Positions 23,095-35,724 of a stretch of DNA of 64,000 bases are shown in pieces. Origin of the DNA: Mya arenaria (lineage: Eukaryota > Mollusca > Bivalvia > Myida > Myidae); contig NC_069135.1 in NCBI RefSeq assembly GCF_026914265.1, positions 7,519,001 to 7,583,000 of the forward strand, in the 5' to 3' direction. The position numbers were made by a program, and so were the translations under genes. The notes under the pieces were generated by a model. The model had not been told where the DNA came from. It ran no database searches and saw only the letters and a list, made by a program, of their open reading frames with translations. How positions within the stretch are numbered: position 1 is the stretch's first letter; every line of letters begins with the position of its first letter.

Positions 23095-26000
23095 ATGACT
23101 AAATTAAAGAAAGCGGCACACAAGCTGCATTTTGATGTGAACCTGGAGACACAGTCATCATATCACATTCAGTTTCTGAGAACAATTGAAGCTAATCCAA
23201 ATCTTAAAAGTACTGCGTTTCTTCGCTACGCATTATACAGATATGAGACATTCTGGCTACCTCTGGCAGCAGAGCACCCAAAAGAGAAACTCTCAGCTCC
23301 CTTAGACATTGAATGGATCTGGCACTGTCATATGCTGTCCCCCAAGGCGTATGCACATGACTGTCAAAATATGTCTGGAATGGTCATTGACCATACTCTG
23401 AAAAGTTCTTCTGACTTCAAAAAAGATCAAACAAAAGCTCATACCTACTGGTCTGCAAAATATTCACCAGAGCCTTTCTTGCCAGACCCAGATGCTGTAA
23501 ATAAGCCTGAGGTACAAAACTTTGCCTCAAAGTTATCTTATGATGTTGTCAGTGCCGCCTCGAGACAAGCGGTCTTCTACTACCAAGTGTCATTGCCTCA
23601 CTATCAGGACAAACTGTTTTTAAAGAACAGTTTAGAGAGGTACAAACAATTTCTTTTCCTAAAAACAAAACTGCCCAAAGAATTTATTGTTCCTTGCTAC
23701 GACATAGACCTGATATGGCACTCTCACCAGCTGAATCCACGTGTGTATGCTGCTGATACAAACAGAATCATTGGACATCTTTTTAACCATGATGACACTG
23801 TAAATGACAGAAGTGAAGGATCAAAATTGGCAAATTCAGACTTGAAGACAAGAGAACAATGGAAGCTACATTACAATGAGAATTTTGCTATGTTTGGGGC
23901 AATGTATCGTGGGCTACCACCAGGTGGCATCCTGTACAAATTGACAGGTGAAGACATCCTCACATTCTGCACTAAGACAACTCGTCTGAAACTTGACAAA
24001 GTCACATTGCAGTATGAGAAGCTCGGGCAAGCGAAATTCAAATACTTGCAAGTAGAAATTTCATCTGCAGCAAATGATAAAATATTGAAGACAAATTTCA
24101 AATTGAAATTACCCTATGATGCAGGCATGCAGCCTTTCTCTTGGAATGACATAGACATTGATTTTAAGACAATCGAATCCAATGTCCTGAAATTTGTTGT
24201 TAAGAAAAAGACTGGATGGAGTATATTTGGTTCAAAAGAAGTTGTAGGGTCTGGAAATATCAATATTCTCATGAAGATTGATGGTTATCCTTCATCAAGC
24301 CGTGGTGGGGACTTAAAGGAACAATTGAGCATTGGTCCAACTGTATTGAGTGTCACAGGGAACTACAGTCCTCCACATGCTGAACAAGCCCTGTTGTTTC
24401 TAGATGCTGGGAAGTATGAGAATGCGATTATCCCGGAGAACATCAAGTCTCTCTGGGGGCCGGTTGCGTTAGAGAAGCTGCCTGCAGGAGTTAGCAATCA
24501 GTGCCAAGTGGCATCTCATAGGTGGGTTCCATAACACATGCCTGTAATTTTAACTGATGGGTATTACTTCATTAGGCAAACTTTATTCATAAGTCTTATT
24601 GCTTTACATAATTAAATTTATTTTGCAAAGAGGAGATATTTCTGTGATAAAAACTGACTTTAACAATTCTTGAAATCTAGTAACATCAATCATTTTTGAT
24701 TATGGATCTTACATATTATGTAAAAATACATTATTTACTCTTTAACTACATGTATGATGATTTTCTGGCATATTTCAGTTTGAAGAACCACATTGGTGTG
24801 AAGCATTTCACAGTGCGAACAATTCACAGTGCCCCATTGATGATGTCAGTGGTCCAGGTGTTCTACCATGACAAGATGGCCGCCATCGCTCACCTGGTTG
24901 CGTCTGACCAACTACCCCTACCAACTGAGGTAAAGGAGATATAATTAACATCATTGTTTCCTGAGCCTCTCTCTAGCACAGTCATGAAGTTGTTTTGATT
25001 TATTTGTGGAATAAACATGTCTAGAATACACTATGATGCATAATTTAAACTAATATGGCAAAAGAATTAATTGTGCCACCGGTATCACAAGTAGAGCTTG
25101 TAAAAATAAAGTTTAGAGGAGGTGCATGTTCACTTTGGGGGTGACTTACACAATTGTCTAACAATTGTAAATAAAATATATGAATTTAAATTCAGGTGCA
25201 TGACAGGAATGGGTTGACATTAAACCCGAAACTTGGAGAGCGAGCAGTGCTCATTAAAAACCACACTGGGGACTGGGGCATACTGGTGGGCAGATGGGCC
25301 GGGCTCAAGAAAGGCGTGGCAGGCACCAGACGTAAGTATCTACAATGAAAACTGGTTTATTTGGTTTATACTAATTTCTTTTAGCTTGATTGTGACGTAA
25401 GCTGACAGCTTCTAGAAACACTCAAAAGTCTGTTTCCTGGGTTGAAACTATTTTGAAAGGCCTCTAGAATGATCCCCTGGTGGGGAACCCACAACCTCTT
25501 GAATGAGAGGCAGACACCTATTCCAATACACTAATTTTAGTTTTGATCGCTCACTTTATTTTTATTCATCAATTTGAAAATATGAAACTCCAAAGTCCTC
25601 AATGTAGATGATAGTTTAACATGTATTTTAAACGGTTCCATTATGATTCTTGTAACATGTAATAATTTGAATTCTTGTCAAGTGTTGTGTCCATGTAAAA
25701 TAAACAAATGAAATATACTTTACTGAAATAACAAATTTAATTATACCTCGTTTATACTTTCAGAAAAACATGGTGTAAAGGGATCCCCTGGTACTTTGAT
25801 GCTGAAGTTCTACAAAGTGAGTACTGGCAAGATTGTTTCCATAACTCTTGGCTACCTGCAGAACCGCTATGCCTTTAAGTTTGAGTCGTCAGAAGTTGAT
25901 TTGATGAAAGGGATTCTGAAGATTGATACTGAATTAGGTGAAGTAGCAGAAAACCTCGCACTTGCCTTCTCTGTGTCTCTTTTGCATGTGCTTTGTGTCC

Positions 26001-26437
26001 CAAGACCGACTGGCTGGAAAGAGGGTGCCCAGGTGAAGCCAAAGTCAACAACTCGAGGTAAAAAGGCCGTCCAGTCTATACCCTCTGATGACATGACCTT
26101 CATTGTGGCTGCAGGCCTGCTGTATACCACGCCCTCCAACTATTACATCCAACAGCACTATGGAAGCCACATGTGTGCCATGTGTGGTGGTGGGGTTGTG
26201 GATTACAGCGATGGGTGGGATGGGCTACCTGATGGCGGTGAGGGTGGAGCGTGTGGAGGGGACGGGGCAGATGGGGCAGCCTGTGGAGGGGGTGGTGATG
26301 GTGATGGGGGTGGTTGTGGGGGTTGCGGAGGTTGTGGTGGAGGTGGAGGTTGTGGCGGAGGTGGAGGTTGTGGAGGGGGAGGGGGTTGTGGCGGGGGTGG
26401 ATGTGGGGGTGGTTGCGGCGGTGGATGTGGGGGCTAA
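23095..26437 (+). CDS. GRDP-like (DUF1399) protein, copy 1, with Gly/Cys-rich tail
   Basis: Glycine-rich domain-containing protein family. Coding exons 23095-24521, 24779-24929, 25196-25331 and 25764-26437 have GT..AG borders and matching phases and give 795 aa. Residues 1-280 hold two related blocks around EWIWHCHMLSPKAY (W76-H79) and DLIWHSHQLNPRVY (W208-H211), the hallmark W-H-x-H repeats of the family; metal binding is possible but unproven. A beta-rich middle part follows, then KNHTGDWGILVGRW in exon 3 and a conserved exon 4. The last 80 or so residues are almost only Gly and Cys, with a few Asp. Plant members have been linked to development and stress; animal members are essentially uncharacterised, so no function is assigned. 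The paralogue at 35725 shares exon structure. The start ATG aligns with that of the paralogue and has a splice acceptor 66 nt upstream. Confidence 0.9.
25358..25548 (-). mobile_element. tRNA-derived SINE remnant
   Basis: On the minus strand, 25545 to about 25468 reads like a tRNA-related head: a B-box-like GTGGGTTC..CCCCACCAGG preceded by TGTCTGCCTCTC and an A-box-like TAGTGTATTGGA. The B box lacks a few bases. Downstream comes a body with AACCCAGGAAACAGACT and GAAGCTGTCAGCTTACG blocks, an arrangement typical of molluscan tRNA-SINEs. It lies antisense in the third intron of GRDP copy 1. Confidence 0.65.
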
Positions 26438-29400
26438 GTTAGGGAAGGTAAAAACTTGTACTCAAACAATGGTTTTCTTAGCGTCATTATTGTAGATTAA
26501 ATACTTGTATTTGTATGTAACAGGTACATTGTGCCTATTAAGAAGGAAGGACAACACCATTTAATTTGTTTCTTCCCATTGCATCTGAGTATGATGTGAT
26601 ATATATGCTACATGTATTACAGTTGTTTTTATTCATATTTTAAGCATGAATCTGTTAAAAGTAGAGAAATATATTTTACATGTGTTCAGGAAATAAGTGC
26701 TGTATCAGTCCTTATGTAGTTTGGAATGGCAGTTAACGAGTTGGTAGAATATATATCATACCTTGAATCATATAGTTCTCATTGCAAAGATATGTTTACT
26801 TGATTTGCTTAGATGTGCAGTACATGAAATACCTGTGTTAATTCTGGGAATTATCAAAATATGTTAAATTGTTTTGCTTCTGTGCACAGGCATGTAGGAA
26901 GGTATTAAACATTGGGGCTGCAGATGGGTTGGATTGGGAAGGGGTGACCCACTGAGAAAAAAAATGAAAATTTCTACTAGGAAAGACCAAAATATAAACA
27001 CTTGATAAAAATGTTAAGAAATATTTGCATAATTTTGGTAATACATAAATCAGGTTAAGGTAACAAAAGCCTAAAATTATAGGAAAATATATGTCTTCTT
27101 TCAAAATGATGTGAAGAGAAATTCATTTACATCTATGCAATCTTGACTAAAGCAAGTTTGGATCTTTAACTTTAAAAAGAAACATGCAAAAAGAAATGTG
27201 TGTCGACTACAATAATCACCCCAATTCTGGCAAAATCTAGATACCAGGAAACCTGTGATTGGCCCTGTCTGGCAATAGTATTACGCTTTGCCTTTTGTAT
27301 CACTCAAAGGTGTGGAATGCATAGCAACTTTTCAAATACAAAGCAACATTGATAGATTCATGGGGCCTAGCTACAAGCCTGTTGCATGTACATGTTGTTT
27401 TCAGGGCCTGGAGTGGACTGAATGCATTATTTTTCTAACATCACTATACAATGTAATTATCTGTTACTTCTCAGTACAATATGATTTATAAGATGTAATC
27501 TGTTTTGGTGCACAATCTTATATTTTCATCCTCATGTGTTTTATTCTAATACAATAATGCAGGTAATTGCTTGGTGTTCAACAAAATGTTACTTTAACGG
27601 TAGTGCCAGTTCTCATTCTGCTCAAAGTAATATGGATAATATGGGTATATTATCGACGATAGCTTTCAACATGGGTAATCATAGATGTGCGAGGGTGCAT
27701 GCAATACAGCACACAAAATGGAGTACCGGTAATGCAACTTTCTATTTGTAGAATTATTTTTTAGAGTTTTTTGGCTTAAAAGTGTTAGTAAGCTTTTTTG
27801 ATTATATTGCAAGTTATATTTCATCAGCCAGTTCAGCCATCTTTCATAATAGTATCACGGTCATTTATGATGGTTGCACTTGATATTTTCACAAAACCTT
27901 ATACCGGGAATACTTGCAGATCATTTCTTGTATATGTGTGTACCTACATTTTCATGACAAAGCCTGTTAAAAATGGCTGATAAGTGAATCGTTGTTTAAA
28001 GTGTTTTTCTGTTGTGATTTAAAATATATTTACTATGTGTTGTGGTTATTGAAATTAAAGTGGACCATATTGGTCTGTACACATTATTATATTCAATATG
28101 CAAATATGAACATTTCAAAGCCTTAGAATGGAAAGGTATTATTCAACTCATGATGTTGTGTTCAAAGTTAATACAAAAAACCAGAAAGAAAACCTGAAAA
28201 TTCAATTTGGTTGAAATTGTTTCTCATTTTCAACTACTACCTCTATTTTCAATATAAAAAGTTTGAAATAGAACTATGGTTTTTAGGGCTTATTACATTT
28301 TCTTTATCTTTAAATGTTATAGTTATGACAGTTTATTAAATTGTTCAAATGTTTGAATTTGGTCAGTTAACAGATATGTTTTTACATTACTTATAATGAT
28401 GATATCATGGCATAATTTTGCTTGGTCTTGTGTTCAGTTGTATTAAAAAAAATATATATATATGAATAACATGTATTTCTATTCTTAAAAACAGCCTGGG
28501 GCTTTTTTTTAAGATTACATGTATTTCGACAAAATCTAGTGAGGAAAAATTCCAGAGTACAATTATAGGGTACAAGCTATTTCTGATATCCCAGGGTCTG
28601 TATGTTAATTGATAAGTTGATTTATATATAGATATATTAATTATAAAGGGTAATTGTTTGTTTCAGATAAAGATGTGCAAATTTTTCACTGAGTGAGCAC
28701 TAAAAGTAATATTTCTTGAATGGCTTTGCCACGAGTGAATAATTTACTTTTGGTGTTCATGAGGTGATATATATTGCAATCGTACAATCTCCACCGTTAT
28801 ATTTCAATAAATTGACAGAAAGTATGAAGTTGAGAATTATAAAACTGCATGTTGACAACTTTCTTTATAATTATACTACTGTTTGCAAGTGAACATTTGG
28901 TTTTGTAGCATTCAGTGATCAATTGTGGCCTTTGCATCTCCTAAAACCAACAAGTGAGCAACATCTTTGTCCTGTCAATTGTGTTTAAGCATTAAAGAAA
29001 TACTTACTGCCAACTTCAGCGATTTGACATATTCTTATCACATTGAACTTACTTAGTGAAGCGTTGGCTCTAAATTTCTCATTTGGCTCTGATTATCATA
29101 GGATGGGATGATTGTCTTAGCTGGGGTTCTAATATTCTAAGCCTCACTTGGGAGTTGATTTATTGAACCTGAAGGCTCAGGTCAGCTCCCATTTAACTGG
29201 ACTGACCCCTCTTTCTTCTCTCGGTTGTGAAGCATGTAGATGTCATACAGACTGCCTGCAGCCACCATTGAGCTGGTACATATTGACTGTCTTTTTGGTG
29301 CATAATTGAATTTGTCAGATTGATAAGCACATTTGCAAACAATAGTACTAAGTTATATAGATGAAAACGGTTTGAGTTTGTGCATTTAGGTTATAAATCT

Positions 29401-30067
29401 AATATTTTTTGTGGCTCGCTGAATTCCTGTTCATGAGTTATTGTGTTTTGTTATAGTTTTATAAATGAATGTTGTTTATTTTTACGATGTTTATATCATT
29501 TATATTTTATTTCTGGTTGTTATTGATGAGGGAATATATATTTGTATATATTTTCTATAGAAAATTAGGATCTGTCTTAAGATTGAGGTAATACTTTTTG
29601 CCATTGAAAGTTAACAGCCATTACCAGATTATTCTAAGATGTTTGTTTTATAACTACTAGCAGTTAGATAATGAAGTGAAAGGTTTTGGAAATTGAATAA
29701 TTTATATGAAGCCTACCGGGTTCTTAAATGTGTAAAATATGTCTGGCTAGTTTTATAATAATTATGTTGTTGTTGTTGTTGTTTTTCTATAAAAATAGCC
29801 AGTCATATCTCTTTCAATTCCATGCAGAACAATATGCTCCCTGTACCATTAAACAAGATATGTGGCCTGTCCTTGTGGCTTGTAGTTTCCAATGCATTAC
29901 TGAATGAATCTCATTGACTTTACCTTGAACATTTAACCACAAATAATAGTATCTATAATTTACCACAAAAGCTCGGTTCAACAAAGGGCTGTTTGATTTG
30001 TTATTTAAAATGTTAACTGCTTTGGGTATGGTATGTTGATAAACATATTTTTATTGAATTGCTTTTT
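26438..30067. other. Intergenic region and probable 3' untranslated sequence of GRDP copy 1
   Basis: No coding exon is recognisable on either strand. The sequence is AT-rich with a short (AT)n run near 28450 and a (GTT)n run near 29768. Where the GRDP copy 1 transcript ends is not clear; an ATTAAA occurs about 60 nt after its stop. Confidence 0.4.
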
Positions 30068-31544
30068 AGCTCGACTATTCGAAGAATAAGGAGAGCTATA
30101 CTACTCACTCTGGCGGTGGCAGTGGCGGCGGCGGCGGCGGCGTTGGTGTCACACCTTGGTTAAGGTTTTGCATGTAAGCACCTTTAAGTCATTATCTAAG
30201 TAAATACATCAGTTATTGCATTGAAACTTTGGATATGTATTCCCAACTATCTAACATACTAAATTAATGAAGTTAGATAACAATTATTTGAATATAATGC
30301 AAATAATAGGCCTTTATTATTCGACTTAGAAATTCTGGTTAAGGTTTTGGTGTAAGCACACATAGGTTAATATCTCAGCAACTACTTGAGGTATTGCATT
30401 GATACTTGATACAATGGTACTCAATCATCCAACCTACTAAATTAAACAAGTTAGATAACTCTAGTTTGCATTTAATGCAAATAATTGCCCTTTATTATTT
30501 GACTTAGAAATTCTGGTTAAGGCTTTGCGTGTAAGCACACATAGGTTAATATCTCAGCAACTACTTGAGGTATTGCATTGAGACTTTATACAATGTTAGT
30601 CAACCATCCAACCTACTTAATTAACCAAGTTAGATAATTCTAGTTTGCATTTAATGCAAAATAATTGCCCTTTATTATTCGACTTAGAAATTCTGGTTAA
30701 GGTTTTGCATGTAACCACATTTAAGTCAATATCTCAGCAAATATATCATGTATTGCATTGAAACATTAGATATGTATTCCCAACACTTTTTTGAATATAA
30801 TGCAAATTATGGGCCTTTATTATTTGACTTAGACATTCTGGTTAAGGTTTTGCATGTAAGCACACATAGGTTAATATCTCAGCAATTACTTGATGGATTG
30901 CATTGAGACTTTATACAATTGTACTCGACCATCCAATCTACTTAAATAACCAAGTAAGATAACTCCAGTTTGCATTAAATTAAAATAATGGCCCCTTTTT
31001 TATTCGACATAAAAATTCTGGTTAAGGTTTTGCATGTAACCACTTTTTAGTCAATACTTCAGTGAATACATCATGTTTTGCATTGAAACTTTACACACAG
31101 GCTCCCATCTATTAAACCTTCTTATTTAATCAAGTAAGATAACTCTATCTTTTATAATATATAATTTTTGCCCCTTAATTATGCGACTTAGAAATTCTGG
31201 TTAAGGTCTTGCATGTTGCATAGGATAATATCTCAGCAACTATTTGATGTATTGCTTTGAGACTTTATACAATGGTATTCAACCACCCAACTTAATTGAA
31301 TAACCAAGTTAGATTTATACTGTATTCTGCAAATAATGGCCCTTTATTATTAGACTTAGAAATTCTCGTTAAAATTTCGCATGGAACCACATTTATGTTA
31401 ATATCTCAGCACACCATGTACCGGTATTGCATTAAAATCTAATCTAACAGTGATCCTTGCATGTTTTGCCAAAACGTTTCAATCCTTACATTGAAAAGCG
31501 ACGGAATAGTCGAGTGCGCTGTCTCTGTGACAGCTCTTGTTTTC
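30068..31544. mobile_element. Non-autonomous element carrying eight 175-bp tandem repeats (Helentron/pearl-like)
   Basis: The left end reads TTTAGCTCGACTATTCGAAG followed by a short GGC-rich stretch. The centre holds about eight copies of a roughly 175-bp unit, each marked by ATTCTGGTTAAGGTTTTGCA and by TTAATATCTCAGCAACTA. The right end reads GGAATAGTCGAGTGCGC, then a hairpin (GCTGTC..GACAGC), then TCTTGTTTT. The terminal TCGACTATTC / GAATAGTCGA pair is inverted. A central satellite plus a 3' hairpin near a CTTGT end is the design of Helentron-associated (HINE, including pearl) elements in molluscs; the assignment is by architecture, not by an encoded protein. Confidence 0.65.
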
Positions 31545-31919
31545 TATACTCTGGCATTCTTTTATTGCTTTTGTTATTGAAATAATTGTATAAACCATTT
31601 ATTGTGCTAGATTTGTTAGACTCCTGTGATAGTGGATTGTTATTTAGAGATTTATCTGTCTGTTAAGCATAGTGTTTAGAAAATGACGCAATTTTCGCTT
31701 TTGCAACTTTCTTTTTTGGAAAGTATTGAAAATGTGATTTCTGTTATATTTTCGCATTTTAAATACTTCGCAATATACAGCTTTTATCTGTGTTGTGTTT
31801 TATTTCTGTACCTTATACAATAAATGTGTTGTACTCGATGTTATTTTGTGATTCTTAATGGCAGAAAATTATGAGACTTTTTATTCTCCTAATAAAGTTT
31901 GAGGGTTAGAGCTGTGGGT

Positions 31920-32870
31920 TGTCAGTTAGTCCCTTCAATTTTGCTTGTCCTTAAGGTAACATGAAAACTATTGGATGGAATTTAATTTAACAATAATAAA
32001 ACATAATGAGAGGAAGTGCAGTGTATGGGAACCATAACTTTATTTAAGTCAATTATGGAGTTTTTTTCCCTTTGTAACATTTTCTTTTCTTGGGCATATC
32101 TATAAACTCACAAAAGGAATTAAATAAAAAATATACAACGGTAAAGCACAATGAAAGGAAGTGCCGTATACAGGAACCCTATCTCTTTTGTAGCAAATAC
32201 CAGGGTAACTGCCCTTTGTTGTGTGGGTTTTTTGTCCTGACAAGAACTTGAAAACTTTTGGTATTTATGAAAACTTCATGCAACGATATAGCAGAAAAAG
32301 AGAAAGTGCAGTGAACACGAATTATGACATAAGTTAAGCCAATTACAGAGTTGCCCTTTGTTACATTTTCCTGTCCAGAGCATTACTTGAACTATAACGG
32401 ATTTAATCTAATAGCACTTGATACATTGTATAGCACAATGGGATGATGTAAAGTGTACATCGAGGGGTGAGAGCGAAAATGTTCTATCTGCTTCTTTATT
32501 TAATGTCACTTAGAACATTTTCGCATTCACCCCTCGAGTTACTGTCATGAACCATATCTCTTTTTTAGAAAATTACAGTTACATTATATTGCCTTTTAAT
32601 GTCAAACTTGAAAACTTCTGGATGGACTTTATTGAAACTTCATACAATGGTAAAGAACAAAGAGAGAACAATGAACATTTACATTAACTATAGGTAGCCA
32701 ATTACAGAGTTATTGCCCTTCGTTACTTTTTTCTTGTCCGGAGCATAACTTGAGAAGTTCTGGATGTAATTGAACTAAACTTCATACAATGGTTAACCGT
32801 TTAGCACAACGAGAGGAAGAGTAGTGTGCACGAACCATAACTCTATCCACAGCATTGTCATTTTAAGGCG
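31920..32870. repeat. Degenerate tandem array, unit about 140-160 bp
   Basis: About six diverged units are marked by ACTTGAAAACTTYTGGAT, then AACTTCATACAATGG, then GAGAGGAAGTGCAGTG, then AATTACAGAGTTGCCCTT. No ends of a mobile element were located, though the composition is like the array before it. It contains the hairpin at 32460-32537. Confidence 0.6.
32460..32537. repeat. Inverted repeat with 26-bp arms
   Basis: TCGAGGGGTGAGAGCGAAAA at the left is answered by TTTTCGCATTCACCCCTCGA at the right, with about 25 bases between the arms. It interrupts the tandem array around it and may be a tiny insertion of its own. Confidence 0.85.
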
Positions 32871-33087
32871 GAACTAAATATGTTTCTGCCATTTCCGATT
32901 AGAGCGGCGTTCGGGTGTATTAATGACATTAAGCGATATCTCGAGTTTTACCCCTGGAGACGGATTTATAAAGCATGTTAGTGATTTTTAACTAATCCGA
33001 AAATACTATTTTTTAACGTTTATTTGATCTACCTATTCATCAAATTTGTTCATATGAATTTGTAATTATTTAGAATATGTTCTTGCA

Positions 33088-33257
33088 TATTTAAGAAATA
33101 TTACACACCACTGATGGTCATATGACATTATAAGGACCGGCCAGTCAGCCCCCGAATGTGTATATGGACCGAGGCGTTGGCATTCACCTCCGGGGGCCGA
33201 CTGGCCGTTCCTTATAATGCCATATGGCCCGAAGTGGTGTGTAAATATTTCTTATAT
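33088..33257. repeat. Long palindrome with about 65-bp arms
   Basis: The left arm runs through AAGAAATATTACACACCACT, TTATAAGGACCGGCCAGTC and CCCCGAATG. The right arm mirrors it through CATTCACCTCCGGGG, GACTGGCCGTTCCTTATAA and GGTGTGTAAATATTTCTT. The spacer is about 25 bases. It looks like a small foldback element; no clear target duplication was found. Confidence 0.85.
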
Positions 33258-33379
33258 TATACCGAACATTTGATATTACCATTCAATAATTTTAAAGAAC
33301 TTTAGATGTGTTTTATTGAACATAGCTTATAATGTTTACTTGCGACATTTGTTGCCGTTGTGTAAAAAACAAGCCACAC

Positions 33380-33467
33380 AGTTGTATGACGTCAGCGGTC
33401 CATATTACATTTTTGCGAGGGCCGGACCAGCCAAAGATATGATATGGACCGCTGACGTCATAAAACT
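33380..33467. repeat. Palindrome with 26-bp arms, possibly the core of a 300-bp foldback element
   Basis: AGTTGTATGACGTCAGCGGT followed by CCATAT is mirrored by ATATGG then ACCGCTGACGTCATAAAACT, with a spacer near CCGGACCAGCC. Short inverted sequences TATATTATACC (about 33252) and GGTATAATATA (about 33545) lie outside and may be the ends of a larger element. Both strands give open frames here only because of the symmetry. Confidence 0.8.
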
Positions 33468-34509
33468 GGATTTTTATCAAAATACAGTGATATACGGACC
33501 GATCGACATTATATATACAAAGAAGGGACACCGTTTTATGTAAGGTATAATATATGTTTATATTTGTGTTGTACAAATATCAGTTTTAAAAAATAGTTTA
33601 TTGGGCAGGTGCGTTACCAGTCAACTTGTTATTCTCATTACGAACAACAAACCTTAAACTATACCCTGCCATTTAATAATTGGGAATTAACCTAGTAGAA
33701 TTTTAATAATTTAGCACCGGCGAAATATACGCAGACTGGAAACATAATATTTTCCACTACATTAACTGTCCTCTTACCAGTTCGATTTAAACTCTACATT
33801 CAATCTGGTCGGTGTATATGTGATCGATGATTTAATCAACCACGAAAGTCAAGGTTTCTGACTGAATGCTTGCGCTATTTAAGTAAGCAGGATAACTGGA
33901 GAACAATGTGACCACCAACGCATAGCACATAAGCCATTTGCGATTCAGAACACTGTACCTAGATATCTATGAGAGCTTGTTTCCCTCTGAAAACTAGCCA
34001 GACTTGTACATACATGCCAGGATTATGGGCCTTAGAATAGTCAACATTGCAGTAATTGAGCTTTTGAACAAAAACTGTTAAACTGTTGATTATAATTGAA
34101 GAAATATTCATAATTATAATTATACACATGTCTTCGAATGCGTCATCATTTACAACGCAAAATGATGGCGGTGGAAATAATACGCTTTAGTGTAAATTTA
34201 TAAAAAAAATCACTTCGACATGTGCTTTTCTAATACACGTGTGTGCAAAGACGATCCTGCAGATTCTACACTACGCATTATATAGTTATGAGGCATGTGA
34301 TGGAGAGTGAGGATGAGCCAATGGTGGCAGTGGATTTGGTAAGGACCATTTAGACGGAGAATGCGCACGATAAACATTTCAATAGTGAGAAACATTTTTA
34401 AAATAACGTGTCAATACCGTAAATGGATTAAAAAAAAAATTACATTTTATCCGATTTGAAAAACGATCAATTTTATCCGGATACAATACGAATTTTCTTT
34501 TCTAGTTTA

Positions 34510-34510
<1 letters not shown>

Positions 34511-34602
<92 letters not shown>

Positions 34603-34610
34603 TTTTGTTA

Positions 34611-34659
<49 letters not shown>
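34511..34659. repeat. Compound trinucleotide microsatellite
   Basis: Runs of ATT, then ATC, then a short interruption (TTTTTGTTATTG), then ATT again. The open frame across it, which would give long Tyr and His runs, is an artefact of the repeat. Confidence 0.95.
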
Positions 34660-34660
<1 letters not shown>

Positions 34661-35329
34661 CCTGAATAATTATTGTAAACTATTAATTATGTTTAAGGTG
34701 TAACAATGTTATAGATTATAAATAGTAGTACTTTAATAGATCATTTTGAAATACTGTTGTTTATTAGTCAGCCCTCATGGATTGCTTAACGCGAGTTTAC
34801 CTGTAGTGTCTATTCTTAACTGTGACCGGTATTATAAAACGGAAGAAAGGTAAGTAGTGTGTTTATTTCTCAATTATAGATCTATTAGAATTAGATTTAG
34901 AAATAGTTTATGTAATTTCACATTTGATTCATTAACTTTATGATCACTTCATACCATATTCTTGTAAAATCAATTATCAATAAAATATAAACATATATAA
35001 TCTACAGTAAATTTTACATTATTTTGAAATACACACTATTCAAAAACATTGATCCGCGAAGAAATGGTCCGAGGGAAGATAAAAAGTATCCGCATTAACA
35101 AGCGGAATTGAATATTATATTTGGCTATATACATGTATAACAAAACATTAAATTCATACTTTGATGCCATTTGACTCAGAAATCATTGTAAACATTGCTA
35201 AATGCATAGGTAAAGATCATGGCTTTTGAGAATACCTAGCATTATTTTAAATAGGAAAACATTGAGAACACATACTAAACGTCCTTAACACAAACTTAGG
35301 AAATTTTGGTTTAAGGCATTTCAATATAT

Positions 35330-35556
35330 AACGTGCTATTACATATTTTGGCTGTTTTTCATAGCCTTGGTGTCTTTATAAGTCAAAAGCCGTCTAATAT
35401 ATATATTCAAATGAAACTTTGTATAATGCTACCAGAGAAATAAGCTTATGTATTGCAAGGCCCATTACTCTTGCTTAAATACTATTTGAGTAATGTCCCT
35501 TCTGTGACTGTAAAACAACGGACGGTCGTTGTCATGCGCTCCGTGGCGCTCTTGGT
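35330..35556. mobile_element. Possible remnant of a hairpin-ended non-autonomous element
   Basis: The right end reads CATGCGCTCCGTGGCGCTCTTGG, split here as a hairpin-forming GCGCTCCGTGGCGC followed by TCTTGG, similar in layout to the right end of the 30068-31544 element. The left limit is unclear and no tandem array remains. Confidence 0.3.
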
Positions 35557-35724
35557 TTATTTATATGCATTTGAGTACCAAAAAAATGCATTTTAAATCA
35601 ATGCGAATTGGCGAGTGCATGATTTAAGGTTAAGGAATTGTTTCGTTCCTTTGCAGTGCATGCGCGAATGACAGTATAGTGGCGGTGTAACTTCTTCTCA
35701 TACAGGGACGTAACGTTCCATATC

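Noticed and set aside
26103-26495. 130-aa frame rich in Val, Glu and Gly on the plus strand
   Set aside because: Frame-shifted shadow of the Gly/Cys tail of GRDP copy 1.
34456-34659. 67-aa frame rich in Tyr and His
   Set aside because: It is a translation of the ATT/ATC microsatellite.
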